Assembly (NCBI GenBank): GCA_027296525.1
Contig: JAPUJA010000103.1
Location: 1 to 5,250, forward strand
From: Pseudomonadota bacterium
Lineage (GTDB): Bacteria > Pseudomonadota > Alphaproteobacteria > UBA828 > JAPUJA01
DNA: 5,250 nt
Direction: 5' to 3'
Under the pieces are notes generated by a model. The model saw only the letters and a program-made list of their open reading frames with translations. It made no database searches and was not told where the DNA came from. The position numbers were made by a program, and so were the translations under genes. Of this stretch, positions 1-5,250 are shown one piece after another (position 1 is the stretch's first letter; each line of letters starts with the position of its first letter).

Positions 1-24
1 CTCTCTCCTTGGGGGTTTCGAACC

Positions 25-342
25 ATGAATGCGCGACTGGTCGTCATCAATTGCGCCGATGAGGCGGAGGCCGAGCATATCGCCCGTTCGCTCGTCGGCG
101 AACGCTTGGCCGGCGCCGCGAACGTCTTGCCCGGAGTCCGATCGTTCTATCGCTGGCAGCAAGAGCTGGCACAGAGGCGCGAGACCCTCCTGTTCGTCAA
201 GACGACCGAGGCGGTTCTCGAGCGGCTGATGGCGCGTGCGAAGGAGCTTCACAGCTATGAATGCCCTTGCATCGTGAGCCTTGCGATCGAGCGGGGCTAT
301 CCGCCTTACCTTCGCTGGCTTGAGGACGCCACGGACGGGTAG
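25..342 (+). CDS. cutA: CutA-family protein (periplasmic divalent cation tolerance type)
   Basis: Complete 105-residue protein, within the usual 100-115 of the CutA family. The family pattern runs along the whole length: a first beta strand (LVVINCADEAEAEHIARSL, residues 5-23), the central LPGVRSFYRWQQEL segment (35-48) matching the family's PG..S.Y.W motif, the LLFVKTT strand (55-61), HSYECPCIV (76-84) and the closing YLRWLED (95-101). CutA proteins form tight trimers with a ferredoxin-like fold. They were named from E. coli mutants with altered copper tolerance, but their molecular role is still unsettled. Cys10 and His76 lie near positions linked to metal binding in homologues. No signal peptide is visible, so a cytoplasmic location is likely despite the historical name. 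The ATG has a G-run (11-15) nine bases upstream as a possible ribosome site. The promoter would lie outside the window. Family assignment is firm; function is not. Confidence 0.93.
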   Translation: MNARLVVINCADEAEAEHIARSLVGERLAGAANVLPGVRSFYRWQQELAQRRETLLFVKTTEAVLERLMARAKELHSYECPCIVSLAIERGYPPYLRWLEDATDG

Positions 343-385
343 GAGCGCAGAGCCACGACGACGAAGAGTGCCCAAGCGCGAGCCT

Positions 386-444
386 TACAGATGGTCTGGG
401 GCAGATGGCCAGGGGCAGATGGCCAGGGGCAGATGGCCTGGGGC
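386..444. repeat. 14-bp tandem repeat in the cutA / crotonase convergent gap
   Basis: The unit GGGGCAGATGGCCA occurs head-to-tail at 398-411, 412-425 and 426-439, with only the last base of the third copy changed (T for A). A further GGGGC follows at 440-444, and a degenerate copy (CAGATGGTCT) precedes at 388-397. The array fills much of the 106-base space between the stop codons of two converging genes and ends just before the crotonase stop codon (449-451). The period is not a multiple of three, so it is not a coding repeat. The unit contains the short palindrome TGGCCA, but there is no T-run that would make it an intrinsic terminator in either direction. It most likely arose by replication slippage; a role in 3'-end formation is possible but unsupported. 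Confidence 0.9.
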
Positions 445-448
445 TTCG

Positions 449-1258
449 CTAGCGCCCTTCCCAAACCGGCGTGCGCTTTTCGAGGAAGGCGTCGATTCCC
501 TCGGCCGCGTCGCGGGCGAGCATGTTCTCCGTCATGACCTCGCTGGCGTAGGCGTAGGCCTCTTCCAAGCCCATCTCCAGCTGACGATAGAAGGCCTCTT
601 TTCCGATCGCCAGGATCATCGGCGATTTCGACGTGATTTTTCGCGTGAATTCGGCGACGGCCTCGTCCAGCCCGCCCGGCGGCACGACTCGGTTGACGAG
701 CCCGAAGGCGGCGGCCTGCTCGGCACCGATGGCATCGCCCGTCAGCAGCATCTCCATCGCCTGCTTGCGCCCGACATTGCGGCTCAGAGCGACCATCGGC
801 GTCGAGCAGAACAGGCCGATATGGACGCCCGGCGTGCAAAAGCGCGCCTCGCTCGAGGCCACCGCCAGATCGCACGTCGCGACGAGCTGACAACCGGCCG
901 CCGCGGCCGAGCCCTGGACCCTCGCGATCACGGGCTTGGGCAGCTTGGTGATCGAGGTCATCACGCGGCTGCATTGGGCGAAGATGTCCTGGTAGAACCG
1001 GCGCTCGGGCTTCGCGCGCAACTCATTGAGGTCGTGGCCGGAACAGAAGACCGGGCCGTTCGCCGCGAGCACGACGGCCTGGACCGAGGCGTCATCCTTG
1101 AGCGCATCGAGCGCGGCCTGGAGCTCCTGGAGGAGTTCGCTCGACAGGCTGTTGCGGGTGTCCGGCCGGTTCAGAGTCAGCCTCGCCACGCCCTGGGCAT
1201 CTTCGCGAAGCAGGATCGCCTCATTCGTCGAGGTCGCGGCACGCGCCCGTGCGGTCAT
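449..1258 (-). CDS. Enoyl-CoA hydratase/isomerase family (crotonase fold) protein, ECHDC3-like, lacking catalytic glutamates
   Basis: Complete 269-residue crotonase-superfamily protein. Visible landmarks are the N-terminal strand VARLTLNRPDTRNSLS (24-39), the CoA/oxyanion loop PVFCSGHDLNEL (69-80), the core PVIARVQGSAAAAGCQLVAT (109-128), the TPGVHIGLFCSTP stretch (142-154), and the C-terminal FYRQLE and FLEKRTPVW (258-266) segments. These resemble ECHDC3, a mitochondrial protein of uncertain activity, more than true enoyl-CoA hydratases. In rat crotonase the two catalytic glutamates, Glu144 and Glu164, are 20 residues apart. The aligned positions here, also 20 apart, are Gln124 and Gly144. 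Ordinary hydration of 2-enoyl-CoA is therefore doubtful, although acyl-CoA binding is likely. The ATG at 1258 has AAAGG (1267-1271) eight bases upstream. The gene points away from rplM and converges on cutA, so it is probably transcribed alone. The superfamily call is firm; the substrate is unknown. Confidence 0.92.
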   Translation of the reverse strand: MTARARAATSTNEAILLREDAQGVARLTLNRPDTRNSLSSELLQELQAALDALKDDASVQAVVLAANGPVFCSGHDLNELRAKPERRFYQDIFAQCSRVMTSITKLPKPVIARVQGSAAAAGCQLVATCDLAVASSEARFCTPGVHIGLFCSTPMVALSRNVGRKQAMEMLLTGDAIGAEQAAAFGLVNRVVPPGGLDEAVAEFTRKITSKSPMILAIGKEAFYRQLEMGLEEAYAYASEVMTENMLARDAAEGIDAFLEKRTPVWEGR

Positions 1259-1293
1259 TCCCGAAGCCTTTCACCTGGTCATCTTGTCGGGAA

Positions 1294-1302
1294 ATTATAG
1301 CA
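1294..1302 (-). promoter_or_regulatory. Extended -10 promoter of the crotonase-like gene
   Basis: On the minus strand the sequence reads TGCTATAAT, a perfect TGn-TATAAT extended -10 element. Transcription would start near 1287, leaving a leader of about 28 bases that contains the AAAGG ribosome site (1267-1271) before the ATG at 1258. No good -35 hexamer is seen 16-18 bases further upstream, which is normal for extended -10 promoters. A palindrome overlaps its upstream edge. The call rests on sequence match and position only. Confidence 0.5.
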
Positions 1303-1309
1303 CCGGTGC
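1300..1309. promoter_or_regulatory. Perfect 10-bp palindrome at the crotonase-gene promoter, possible operator
   Basis: GCACCGGTGC is a perfect inverted repeat. It overlaps the TGn part of the extended -10 element at 1294-1302, so a protein bound here would cover the RNA polymerase contact region. This placement fits a repressor site, but no regulator gene is in the window and a 10-bp palindrome in GC-rich DNA can arise by chance. Confidence 0.25.
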
Positions 1310-1368
1310 CCATGGCTCCGCCAGGATTGCCGTCCGAGGGCCCGGCCCCGACTCATCCGCGCCGTTAT

Positions 1369-1382
1369 GGTATTATATTACC
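1369..1382. promoter_or_regulatory. AT-rich 14-bp near-palindrome between divergent promoters
   Basis: GGTATTATATTACC is symmetrical except for one central T/T pair (six of seven base pairs). It stands out as an AT island in GC-rich surroundings, midway between the extended -10 promoter of the crotonase-like gene and the TTGACT promoter of rplM. It also contains a minus-strand TATAAT (1372-1377) without a good -35. It may be a regulator site, a second promoter element, or simply easily melted upstream DNA. Confidence 0.25.
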
Positions 1383-1417
1383 GCCCTCGAAACGCCTGGA
1401 AAATAGCGGCTTTCCCG

Positions 1418-1445
1418 TTGACTAAGGGCAATATTGTGCAATACT
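1418..1445 (+). promoter_or_regulatory. Sigma-70-type promoter of rplM-rpsI
   Basis: A -35 hexamer TTGACT (1418-1423, five of six consensus bases) is followed after 16 bases by AATACT (1440-1445, four of six). Transcription would begin near 1452, giving a leader of about 40 bases before the rplM ATG at 1492. That leader is too short for an elaborate regulatory structure. TTGACT-like -35 boxes are typical of alphaproteobacterial ribosomal promoters. The spacer carries the perfect palindrome CAATATTG (1429-1436), and GCAATA occurs at 1428-1433 and again at 1438-1443, one helical turn apart. Confidence 0.5.
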
Positions 1446-1474
1446 CCGCGCTCCCGTGACGAGCCTCTCTCAAC

Positions 1475-1480
1475 AGGAAG
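1475..1480 (+). promoter_or_regulatory. Ribosome binding site deciding the rplM start
   Basis: AGGAAG ends 11 bases before the ATG at 1492 and 29 bases before the ATG at 1510. It is the only good Shine-Dalgarno match in the leader, so it supports translation from 1492 although homologues usually begin at the residue encoded at 1510. Confidence 0.45.
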
Positions 1481-1491
1481 AACCTTCGCGC

Positions 1492-1974
1492 ATGCGTGCC
1501 GTGCCGCAAATGAGAAGCTACTCGGCCAAGCCCTCCGAGATCGACAAGAAGTGGCTCCTGGTCGACGCCGAGGACGTCGTGCTGGGCAGGCTCGCCTCGA
1601 TCATCGCCATGCGCCTGATGGGCAAGCACAAGCCGAGCTACACCCCGCATCTCGATTGCGGTGACAACGTCATCATCATCAATGCCGAAAAGGTGTGGCT
1701 CACCGGCCAGAAGCGGAGTCAGAAGGTCTATCACCGTCACACCGGCTATCCCGGTGGCATCAAGGAACGCTCGGTGGCGGACCTTTTGAGCGGACCCCGG
1801 CCCGAGCGGGTTGTCATCAAGGCGGTGGAGCGCATGATGCCCCACGGGCCTTTGGGCCGCCGGCAGATGAAGAACCTTCGGGTCTATAGCGGCGGCGACC
1901 ACCCGCACGAGGCCCAGAACCCGGAGCCGCTCGACGTTGCAGCGATGAATCCAAAGAACAAGAGAAGGGCTTGA
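1492..1974 (+). CDS. rplM: 50S ribosomal protein L13
   Basis: L13 is an early-assembling protein of the large ribosomal subunit that binds 23S rRNA. The 160-residue product shows the expected order of landmarks: [12 protein letters not shown] (10-21), VLGRLAS (30-36), [10 protein letters not shown] (44-53), the [12 protein letters not shown] strand (63-74), [10 protein letters not shown] (80-89), the signature [23 protein letters not shown] (112-134) and HPHEAQ (137-142). The start is ambiguous. ATG at 1492 has AGGAAG eleven bases upstream. ATG at 1510 would give 154 residues, the common alphaproteobacterial length, beginning MRSYSAKP, but has no ribosome site. A GTG at 1456 lies ahead of the ribosome site and is unlikely. 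The gene is first in a two-gene unit with rpsI, whose ATG lies two bases after the rplM stop, as in most bacteria. Identification is firm; only the start is in doubt. Confidence 0.97.
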   Translation: MRAVPQMRSYSAKPSEIDKKWLLVDAEDVVLGRLASIIAMRLMGKHKPSYTPHLDCGDNVIIINAEKVWLTGQKRSQKVYHRHTGYPGGIKERSVADLLSGPRPERVVIKAVERMMPHGPLGRRQMKNLRVYSGGDHPHEAQNPEPLDVAAMNPKNKRRA

Positions 1975-1976
1975 GA

Positions 1977-2471
1977 ATGGCGGAAACAGGCGAAGCATCG
2001 GACACGCCCATCTCGGTCCCTGACTCGGTCCCGGTGACCCCATCGGAGTCAGCCGCCGCGCCCGTCGAGCCCAAGCGCGACGCCCAGGGCCGCTGCTACG
2101 CGACCGGCAAACGAAAAGACGCCATGGCCCGGATATGGCTCAAACCCGGCAGCGGCCAGATCACCGTCAACGGCCGGGATCAGAAGGTCTATTTTGCGCG
2201 TCCGGTGCTCAGGATGGTCATCAATCAGCCCTTCGCCGCGGTCAACCGAGCCGATCAATATGATGTGATCTGCACCGTCAAGGGCGGCGGCCTGTCGGGG
2301 CAGGCCGGCGCGGTTCGCCACGGCATCAGCAAGGCGCTCACCTTCTACGAGCCGGATCTGCGCAAGGTTCTCCGGGGGGGCGGTTTCCTCACGCGGGACG
2401 CCCGCGTCGTGGAGCGCAAGAAGTATGGCAAGCGCAAGGCCCGCCGCAGCTTCCAGTTCTCGAAACGTTGA
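1977..2471 (+). CDS. rpsI: 30S ribosomal protein S9
   Basis: S9 is a small-subunit protein whose basic C-terminal tail reaches the P-site tRNA. The 164-residue product has the conserved core from [20 protein letters not shown] (41-60), through [15 protein letters not shown] (72-86) and the family signature [19 protein letters not shown] (103-121), to the basic tail [17 protein letters not shown] (148-164) with the invariant SKR end. Residues 1-37 are an acidic, Pro/Ser/Ala-rich extension absent from the E. coli protein (about 130 residues) but common in alphaproteobacteria. The ATG at 1977 is preferred because AAGGG (1965-1969) sits seven bases upstream; a TTG at 1971 overlapping the rplM stop is possible but weaker. 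The gene is co-transcribed with rplM and ends 30 bases before an intrinsic terminator. Confidence 0.97.
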   Translation: MAETGEASDTPISVPDSVPVTPSESAAAPVEPKRDAQGRCYATGKRKDAMARIWLKPGSGQITVNGRDQKVYFARPVLRMVINQPFAAVNRADQYDVICTVKGGGLSGQAGAVRHGISKALTFYEPDLRKVLRGGGFLTRDARVVERKKYGKRKARRSFQFSKR

Positions 2472-2501
2472 TCCCGCACAAGAACCGCCCCATGGTGTGA
2501 C

Positions 2502-2530
2502 AAAGGGCGTCCAGGCGGGACGCCCTTTTT
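2502..2530 (+). terminator. Rho-independent terminator of rplM-rpsI
   Basis: The arms AAAGGGCGTCC (2502-2512) and GGACGCCCTTT (2518-2528) pair perfectly over 11 bp around a five-base loop (2513-2517), and a run of five T follows at 2526-2530. It lies 30 bases after the rpsI stop codon and should end the ribosomal transcript before argC. Confidence 0.93.
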
Positions 2531-2581
2531 GATTTCCTGTAAACTGACGAGGCGATGACGGGGCGCCGGAGACGCGGAGAC

Positions 2582-3628
2582 ATGAAGAAGAACAAGGCGA
2601 AGATCGGCATCATCGGCGCGAGCGGATACACGGGCGCCGAGCTCGTTCGAATCTTGAGCTGCCATGACGGAGTCGAGATCGACCTGCTCACCGCCGAGCG
2701 CCGAGCGGGGCGTGAGCTCGCCAGCGTGTTCCCGCATCTCGCGCAACTCGCCCTGCCGCGGCTCGTCTCGCTCGACGACGCGAACTTCGAGCGCCTTGAT
2801 CTCGTCTTCTGCTGCCTGCCCCACGGAAAGACTCAAGAGGTCGTGGCCGGGTTGCCGGCGGCGCTCAAGGTGATCGATCTCTCGGCCGATTTTCGCCTTG
2901 CCGATCCCGACATGTATGCGACCTGGTACGGTCACGCCCACCGCGCGCCCGAGCTTCAAGGCGAGGCGGTTTACGGGCTGACCGAATTCGCGCGCGCCGA
3001 AGTCGCGCCGGCTCGCCTCGTGGCCAACCCGGGATGCTACCCCACGGCGGCCCAGCTCGCCCTCAACCCGCTGCTCGAGCAAGCTCAAATCGAAACGCAA
3101 GACATCATCATCGACGCGAAGTCAGGTGTCTCGGGCGCGGGGCGCACCGCGAAGGAGGCCAATCTCTTTGCCGAGGTGGGCGAGGGCATTCACGCCTACG
3201 GCCTCGCCGGGCACCGCCACGCACCGGAGATCGAGCAGGGCTTAAGCCGCGCGGCGAAGACGCCGATCACGGTCAATTTTACGCCTCATCTCGTGCCGAT
3301 GAACCGCGGCATCCTGGAGACCGTGTATGTCCGCCTCGCGAACGGCGCCGAGGTCGGCGAGCTCCGGGAAAGCTTGCGCCGGCGTTTCCAGGACGAAGCC
3401 TTCGTCCATTTGTGCCCCGAGGGCGTGGTTCCCGCGACGCGCCATGTGCGTGGCTCCAATCACTGCCTCATCGGAGTCTTCCGCGATCGCCTGCCGGGAC
3501 GGGCGATCCTCATCGCGGTCATCGACAACCTGGTGAAAGGCGCTTCCGGGCAGGCGGTTCAGAATATGAATCTGATGTTCTCGCTTCCCGAGAGCACCGG
3601 GCTTCGCCAGGAACCGTTGTTTCCCTGA
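2582..3628 (+). CDS. argC: N-acetyl-gamma-glutamyl-phosphate reductase
   Basis: ArgC reduces N-acetylglutamyl phosphate to N-acetylglutamate semialdehyde with NADPH, the third step of arginine biosynthesis in the cytoplasm. The 348-residue product matches the long type 1 form. The N-terminal nucleotide-binding motif GASGYTG (12-18) leads into AEL. The active-site loop VANPGCYPTAAQL (147-159) carries the catalytic Cys152, followed by DAKSGVSGAG (178-187) and GHRHAPEIEQ (210-219) with the expected active-site histidine, His211. The ATG at 2582 is chosen because GGAG (2568-2571) lies ten bases upstream and the protein then starts right before the dinucleotide fold. An in-frame ATG at 2555 would add nine mostly basic residues and has GAGG only two bases upstream. 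argC stands 51 bases after the rpsI terminator and seven bases before the next gene, so it probably forms a unit with the latter. No convincing own promoter is seen. Identification is firm. Confidence 0.97.
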   Translation: MKKNKAKIGIIGASGYTGAELVRILSCHDGVEIDLLTAERRAGRELASVFPHLAQLALPRLVSLDDANFERLDLVFCCLPHGKTQEVVAGLPAALKVIDLSADFRLADPDMYATWYGHAHRAPELQGEAVYGLTEFARAEVAPARLVANPGCYPTAAQLALNPLLEQAQIETQDIIIDAKSGVSGAGRTAKEANLFAEVGEGIHAYGLAGHRHAPEIEQGLSRAAKTPITVNFTPHLVPMNRGILETVYVRLANGAEVGELRESLRRRFQDEAFVHLCPEGVVPATRHVRGSNHCLIGVFRDRLPGRAILIAVIDNLVKGASGQAVQNMNLMFSLPESTGLRQEPLFP

Positions 3629-3635
3629 TCGGGCC

Positions 3636-4160
3636 GTGACAGCGCTCATACTGCCATTTCGGGGCGTGACGCCGAGGGTCGCGGACGACGCGTTCATCGC
3701 ACCCGGGGCGGTCGTCATCGGTGATGTCGAGGTCGGGCCCGAAGCCAATATCTGGTTTCACTCCGTTCTGCGTGGTGACGTCAATTCCATCCGCGTGGGT
3801 GCGCGGACGAGCATCCAGGACAGCAGTGTCGTGCATGTCAGCCGTGTGCGTTACGGGACGGAGATCGGGGCCGATGTGGTGATCGGACACCGGGCGATGA
3901 TTCACGCTTGCGTGCTGGAGGACGGATGCTTCGTCGGCATGGGCGCGACCGTCATGGATGGCGCGGTGGTTGAAGGCGGCGCAATGATTGCCGCCGGCGC
4001 GCTCGTCACTCCAGGAAAGAAGGTCAAGCGGGACGAGCTTTGGACGGGCACGCCCGCGGCCTTCAAGCGTGAACTCACGAAAGAAGAGCGTGCCTACATG
4101 GCCGAATCCGCCGCCCGCTATGTCGCGCTCGGCCGGGAGTACCGGCGAAACCTGGCTTGA
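3636..4160 (+). CDS. Gamma-class carbonic anhydrase family protein (left-handed beta-helix)
   Basis: The 174-residue product is a hexapeptide-repeat protein of the gamma carbonic anhydrase/YrdA/PaaY type, which forms trimers of left-handed beta-helices. Loose hexapeptide repeats run from about residue 20 to 125 (for example IAPGAVVIGDVEVG and CFVGMGATVMDGAVVEGGAMIAAG). The three zinc-ligand histidines of the family are all in place: His67 in VVHVS, and His85 and His90 in IGHRAMIHAC. The arginine and aspartate of LRGDVN (45-50) are also conserved. A C-terminal helix (TKEERAYMAESAARYVALGREY) packs against the helix in relatives. Metal binding is therefore likely. CO2 hydration is possible, but many relatives show weak or no activity in vitro. 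Translation starts at GTG 3636, seven bases after the argC stop, with only a weak ribosome site, which suggests coupling to argC. The gene ends four bases before the convergent phaC stop. Confidence 0.9.
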   Translation: MTALILPFRGVTPRVADDAFIAPGAVVIGDVEVGPEANIWFHSVLRGDVNSIRVGARTSIQDSSVVHVSRVRYGTEIGADVVIGHRAMIHACVLEDGCFVGMGATVMDGAVVEGGAMIAAGALVTPGKKVKRDELWTGTPAAFKRELTKEERAYMAESAARYVALGREYRRNLA

Positions 4161-4164
4161 TCAC

Positions 4165-5250
4165 TTAACCGAGCACGTAAGAGCCGGGCGCATCGCCAAG
4201 CGGCTCGAGCCGGCCTTCGCCCGGCTGGCGGGCTGTCACCTCCTTGCCCGAGCGGCGTCTGTTCCAGCGCTCCCAGTCCGGCCACCAGGAGCCCGGATGT
4301 TTCTTGGCCGCCGCGAGCCAGGCGGCCGGGTCTTCGGAAGTGACGGTCCCCGTCCAGTAGGCATACTTCCCCGACGCCGGCGGGTTTATCACGCCCGCGA
4401 CATGGCCCGACGCCGCGAGCACATAGCGCACGGAGCCTCGATAGAGCCCGCACGCCGCGAAGGTCGCCTCCCAGGGCGCGATGTGGTCCTCCTTCGCCGC
4501 CAGGATATAAGCAGGCTGTTTGATCTTGGTAAGGTCGATCGCGACGCCGTCCAGCTCGATGCCGCCGGGCTCGCGGAGCTTGTTCTCCAAATACATGTTG
4601 CGAAGGTAGAAACTGTACATCGCCGCGGGCATGCGCGTGCCGTCGTTGTTCCAATAGAGAAGGTCGAAGGGAAAAGGCTCCTTGCCCAGCAGATAGTTGT
4701 TCACCACGAACGACCAAATGAGATCGTTGGCGCGCAACATGTTGAAGGTTTTCGCCATCGCCTCCTTGTCGAGATAGCCTTTTGCGCCTATGCGCTTTTC
4801 GAGGCTGGCCAGCTGTTGCTCGTCGATGAAGACGGCGAGATCGCCGGGATTCTCGAAATCAACGAGGGAGGCAAAGAACGTGGCGGCCTTGATCCGGCCG
4901 TCCTTCTTGGCCGCCATATAGGCGAGCGTGGCGGCAAGAAGCGTGCCGCCCAAACAGTAGCCGATGGCCGTGATCTCCCGCTCCCCCGTCGCCTGTTCGA
5001 TCGCATCCAACGCGGCCAACGGCCCTTCCTTCATGTAGTCGAGGAAATTCTTTTGTGCGTGCCGTTCGTCGGGATTGACCCAAGAGACGATGAACAAGGT
5101 GTAACCCTGCTCGACCACCCACCGGACGAAGGAATTCTTGGGGCGTAAATCGAGGATGTAGTACTTGTTGATCCAGGGCGGAACGACGAGGAGCGGGCGT
5201 CGATACACGTCTTCCGTCGTCGGGGCGTACTGGATGAGCTCCATGAGATC
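4165..5250 (-). CDS. phaC: Class I poly(3-hydroxyalkanoate) synthase, C-terminal part (cut by window edge)
   Basis: PhaC polymerises (R)-3-hydroxyacyl-CoA into polyester storage granules. The 361 codons seen run from the right edge to the natural stop (TAA, 4165-4167). Positions below count from the Met encoded at 5242-5244, which is probably internal because the frame stays open to the edge and class I enzymes have about 590 residues, so some 230 N-terminal residues lie outside. The alpha/beta hydrolase core shows RPLLVVPPWINKYYILDL (16-33) and FIVSWVNPDE (51-60). The lipase-like box GYCLGG (95-100) carries the nucleophile Cys97. KEDHIAPW (251-258) provides the catalytic Asp253, and ASGHVAGVINPP (278-289) provides the catalytic His281. 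The full triad of the Ralstonia-type enzyme (Cys319, Asp480, His508) is present, as is HPGSWWPDW (316-324) near the end. This points to an active class I enzyme rather than the shorter class III type. No phaA, phaB or phasin gene is in the window. Confidence 0.94.
   Translation of the reverse strand, partial: DLMELIQYAPTTEDVYRRPLLVVPPWINKYYILDLRPKNSFVRWVVEQGYTLFIVSWVNPDERHAQKNFLDYMKEGPLAALDAIEQATGEREITAIGYCLGGTLLAATLAYMAAKKDGRIKAATFFASLVDFENPGDLAVFIDEQQLASLEKRIGAKGYLDKEAMAKTFNMLRANDLIWSFVVNNYLLGKEPFPFDLLYWNNDGTRMPAAMYSFYLRNMYLENKLREPGGIELDGVAIDLTKIKQPAYILAAKEDHIAPWEATFAACGLYRGSVRYVLAASGHVAGVINPPASGKYAYWTGTVTSEDPAAWLAAAKKHPGSWWPDWERWNRRRSGKEVTARQPGEGRLEPLGDAPGSYVLG

Noticed and set aside
8..24. 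GGGGGTTTCGAACC-like text before cutA, resembling a tRNA T-arm
   Set aside because: On either strand the T-stem cannot form five pairs around the loop, no acceptor or anticodon arm is present in the visible bases, and it runs straight into the cutA start codon.
451..480. Possible terminator for cutA (AGCGC ... GCGCT followed by TTTT)
   Set aside because: The stem is only five base pairs with a 17-base loop and lies inside the crotonase coding region; too weak to call.
281..1300. 339-residue open frame on the + strand across the crotonase-like gene
   Set aside because: It is the antisense shadow of a well-recognised crotonase gene. Its protein is rich in Arg, Gly and His with no family motif, as expected from GC-rich codon bias.
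1456..1491. Upstream GTG start for L13 at 1456
   Set aside because: The extra residues precede the ribosome site, have no counterpart in L13 proteins, and the codon lies almost at the predicted transcription start.
2345..3100. 251-residue open frame on the - strand across rpsI and argC
   Set aside because: It crosses two clear genes and the terminator on the other strand and shows only low-complexity, arginine-rich sequence.
4208..4226. Hairpin AGCCGG / CCGGCT near the 3' end of phaC, possible terminator of the argC unit
   Set aside because: It has a six-pair stem but no T-run on either strand and lies within the phaC coding sequence.
3988..5148. 386-residue open frame on the + strand opposite phaC
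   Set aside because: It overlaps the end of the carbonic anhydrase gene and lies antisense to phaC, whose catalytic triad and family motifs are intact. The predicted protein has no recognisable domain.

Overview
The window is a GC-rich chromosomal stretch that most resembles an alphaproteobacterium. The signs are the gene order rplM-rpsI-argC followed by a gamma-class carbonic anhydrase gene, the alphaproteobacterial look of the L13 N-terminus ([13 protein letters not shown]), an S9 protein with an N-terminal extension, and a class I polyhydroxyalkanoate (PHA) synthase. The argC product has the long 'type 1' form of about 350 residues, which fits Rhodospirillales- or Bradyrhizobium-like lineages better than Rhizobiaceae. 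That placement is inference from memory of these families. No genus can be named from the sequence alone.

Layout from left to right. (1) cutA (25-342, +), a small CutA-type trimeric protein. (2) A 106-base convergent gap holding a 14-bp tandem repeat. (3) A crotonase-fold gene (449-1258, -) of the ECHDC3-like type, which lacks both classical catalytic glutamates. (4) A divergent intergenic region (1259-1491) with a strong extended -10 promoter for the crotonase gene, several short dyads, and a TTGACT-type promoter for the ribosomal genes. (5) rplM and rpsI (+), two bases apart, closed by a near-perfect intrinsic terminator (2502-2530). (6) argC (2582-3628, +) and, seven bases later, a gamma carbonic anhydrase family gene (3636-4160, +). 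(7) phaC (-), running tail-to-tail with the carbonic anhydrase gene across a 4-base gap and cut by the right edge of the window, so only about the last 360 codons are seen.

The genes are mostly housekeeping: translation (L13 and S9), arginine biosynthesis (ArgC), carbon storage (PhaC), a possible CO2/bicarbonate enzyme, and two proteins of less certain role (CutA and the crotonase-like protein). There is no sign of phage, transposon, CRISPR array, RNA gene or defence system. I found no convincing new biological system. The points worth a second look are the crotonase-like protein missing its catalytic residues, the dyads in the divergent promoter region, the 14-bp tandem repeat, and the strong terminator upstream of argC without an obvious promoter behind it.
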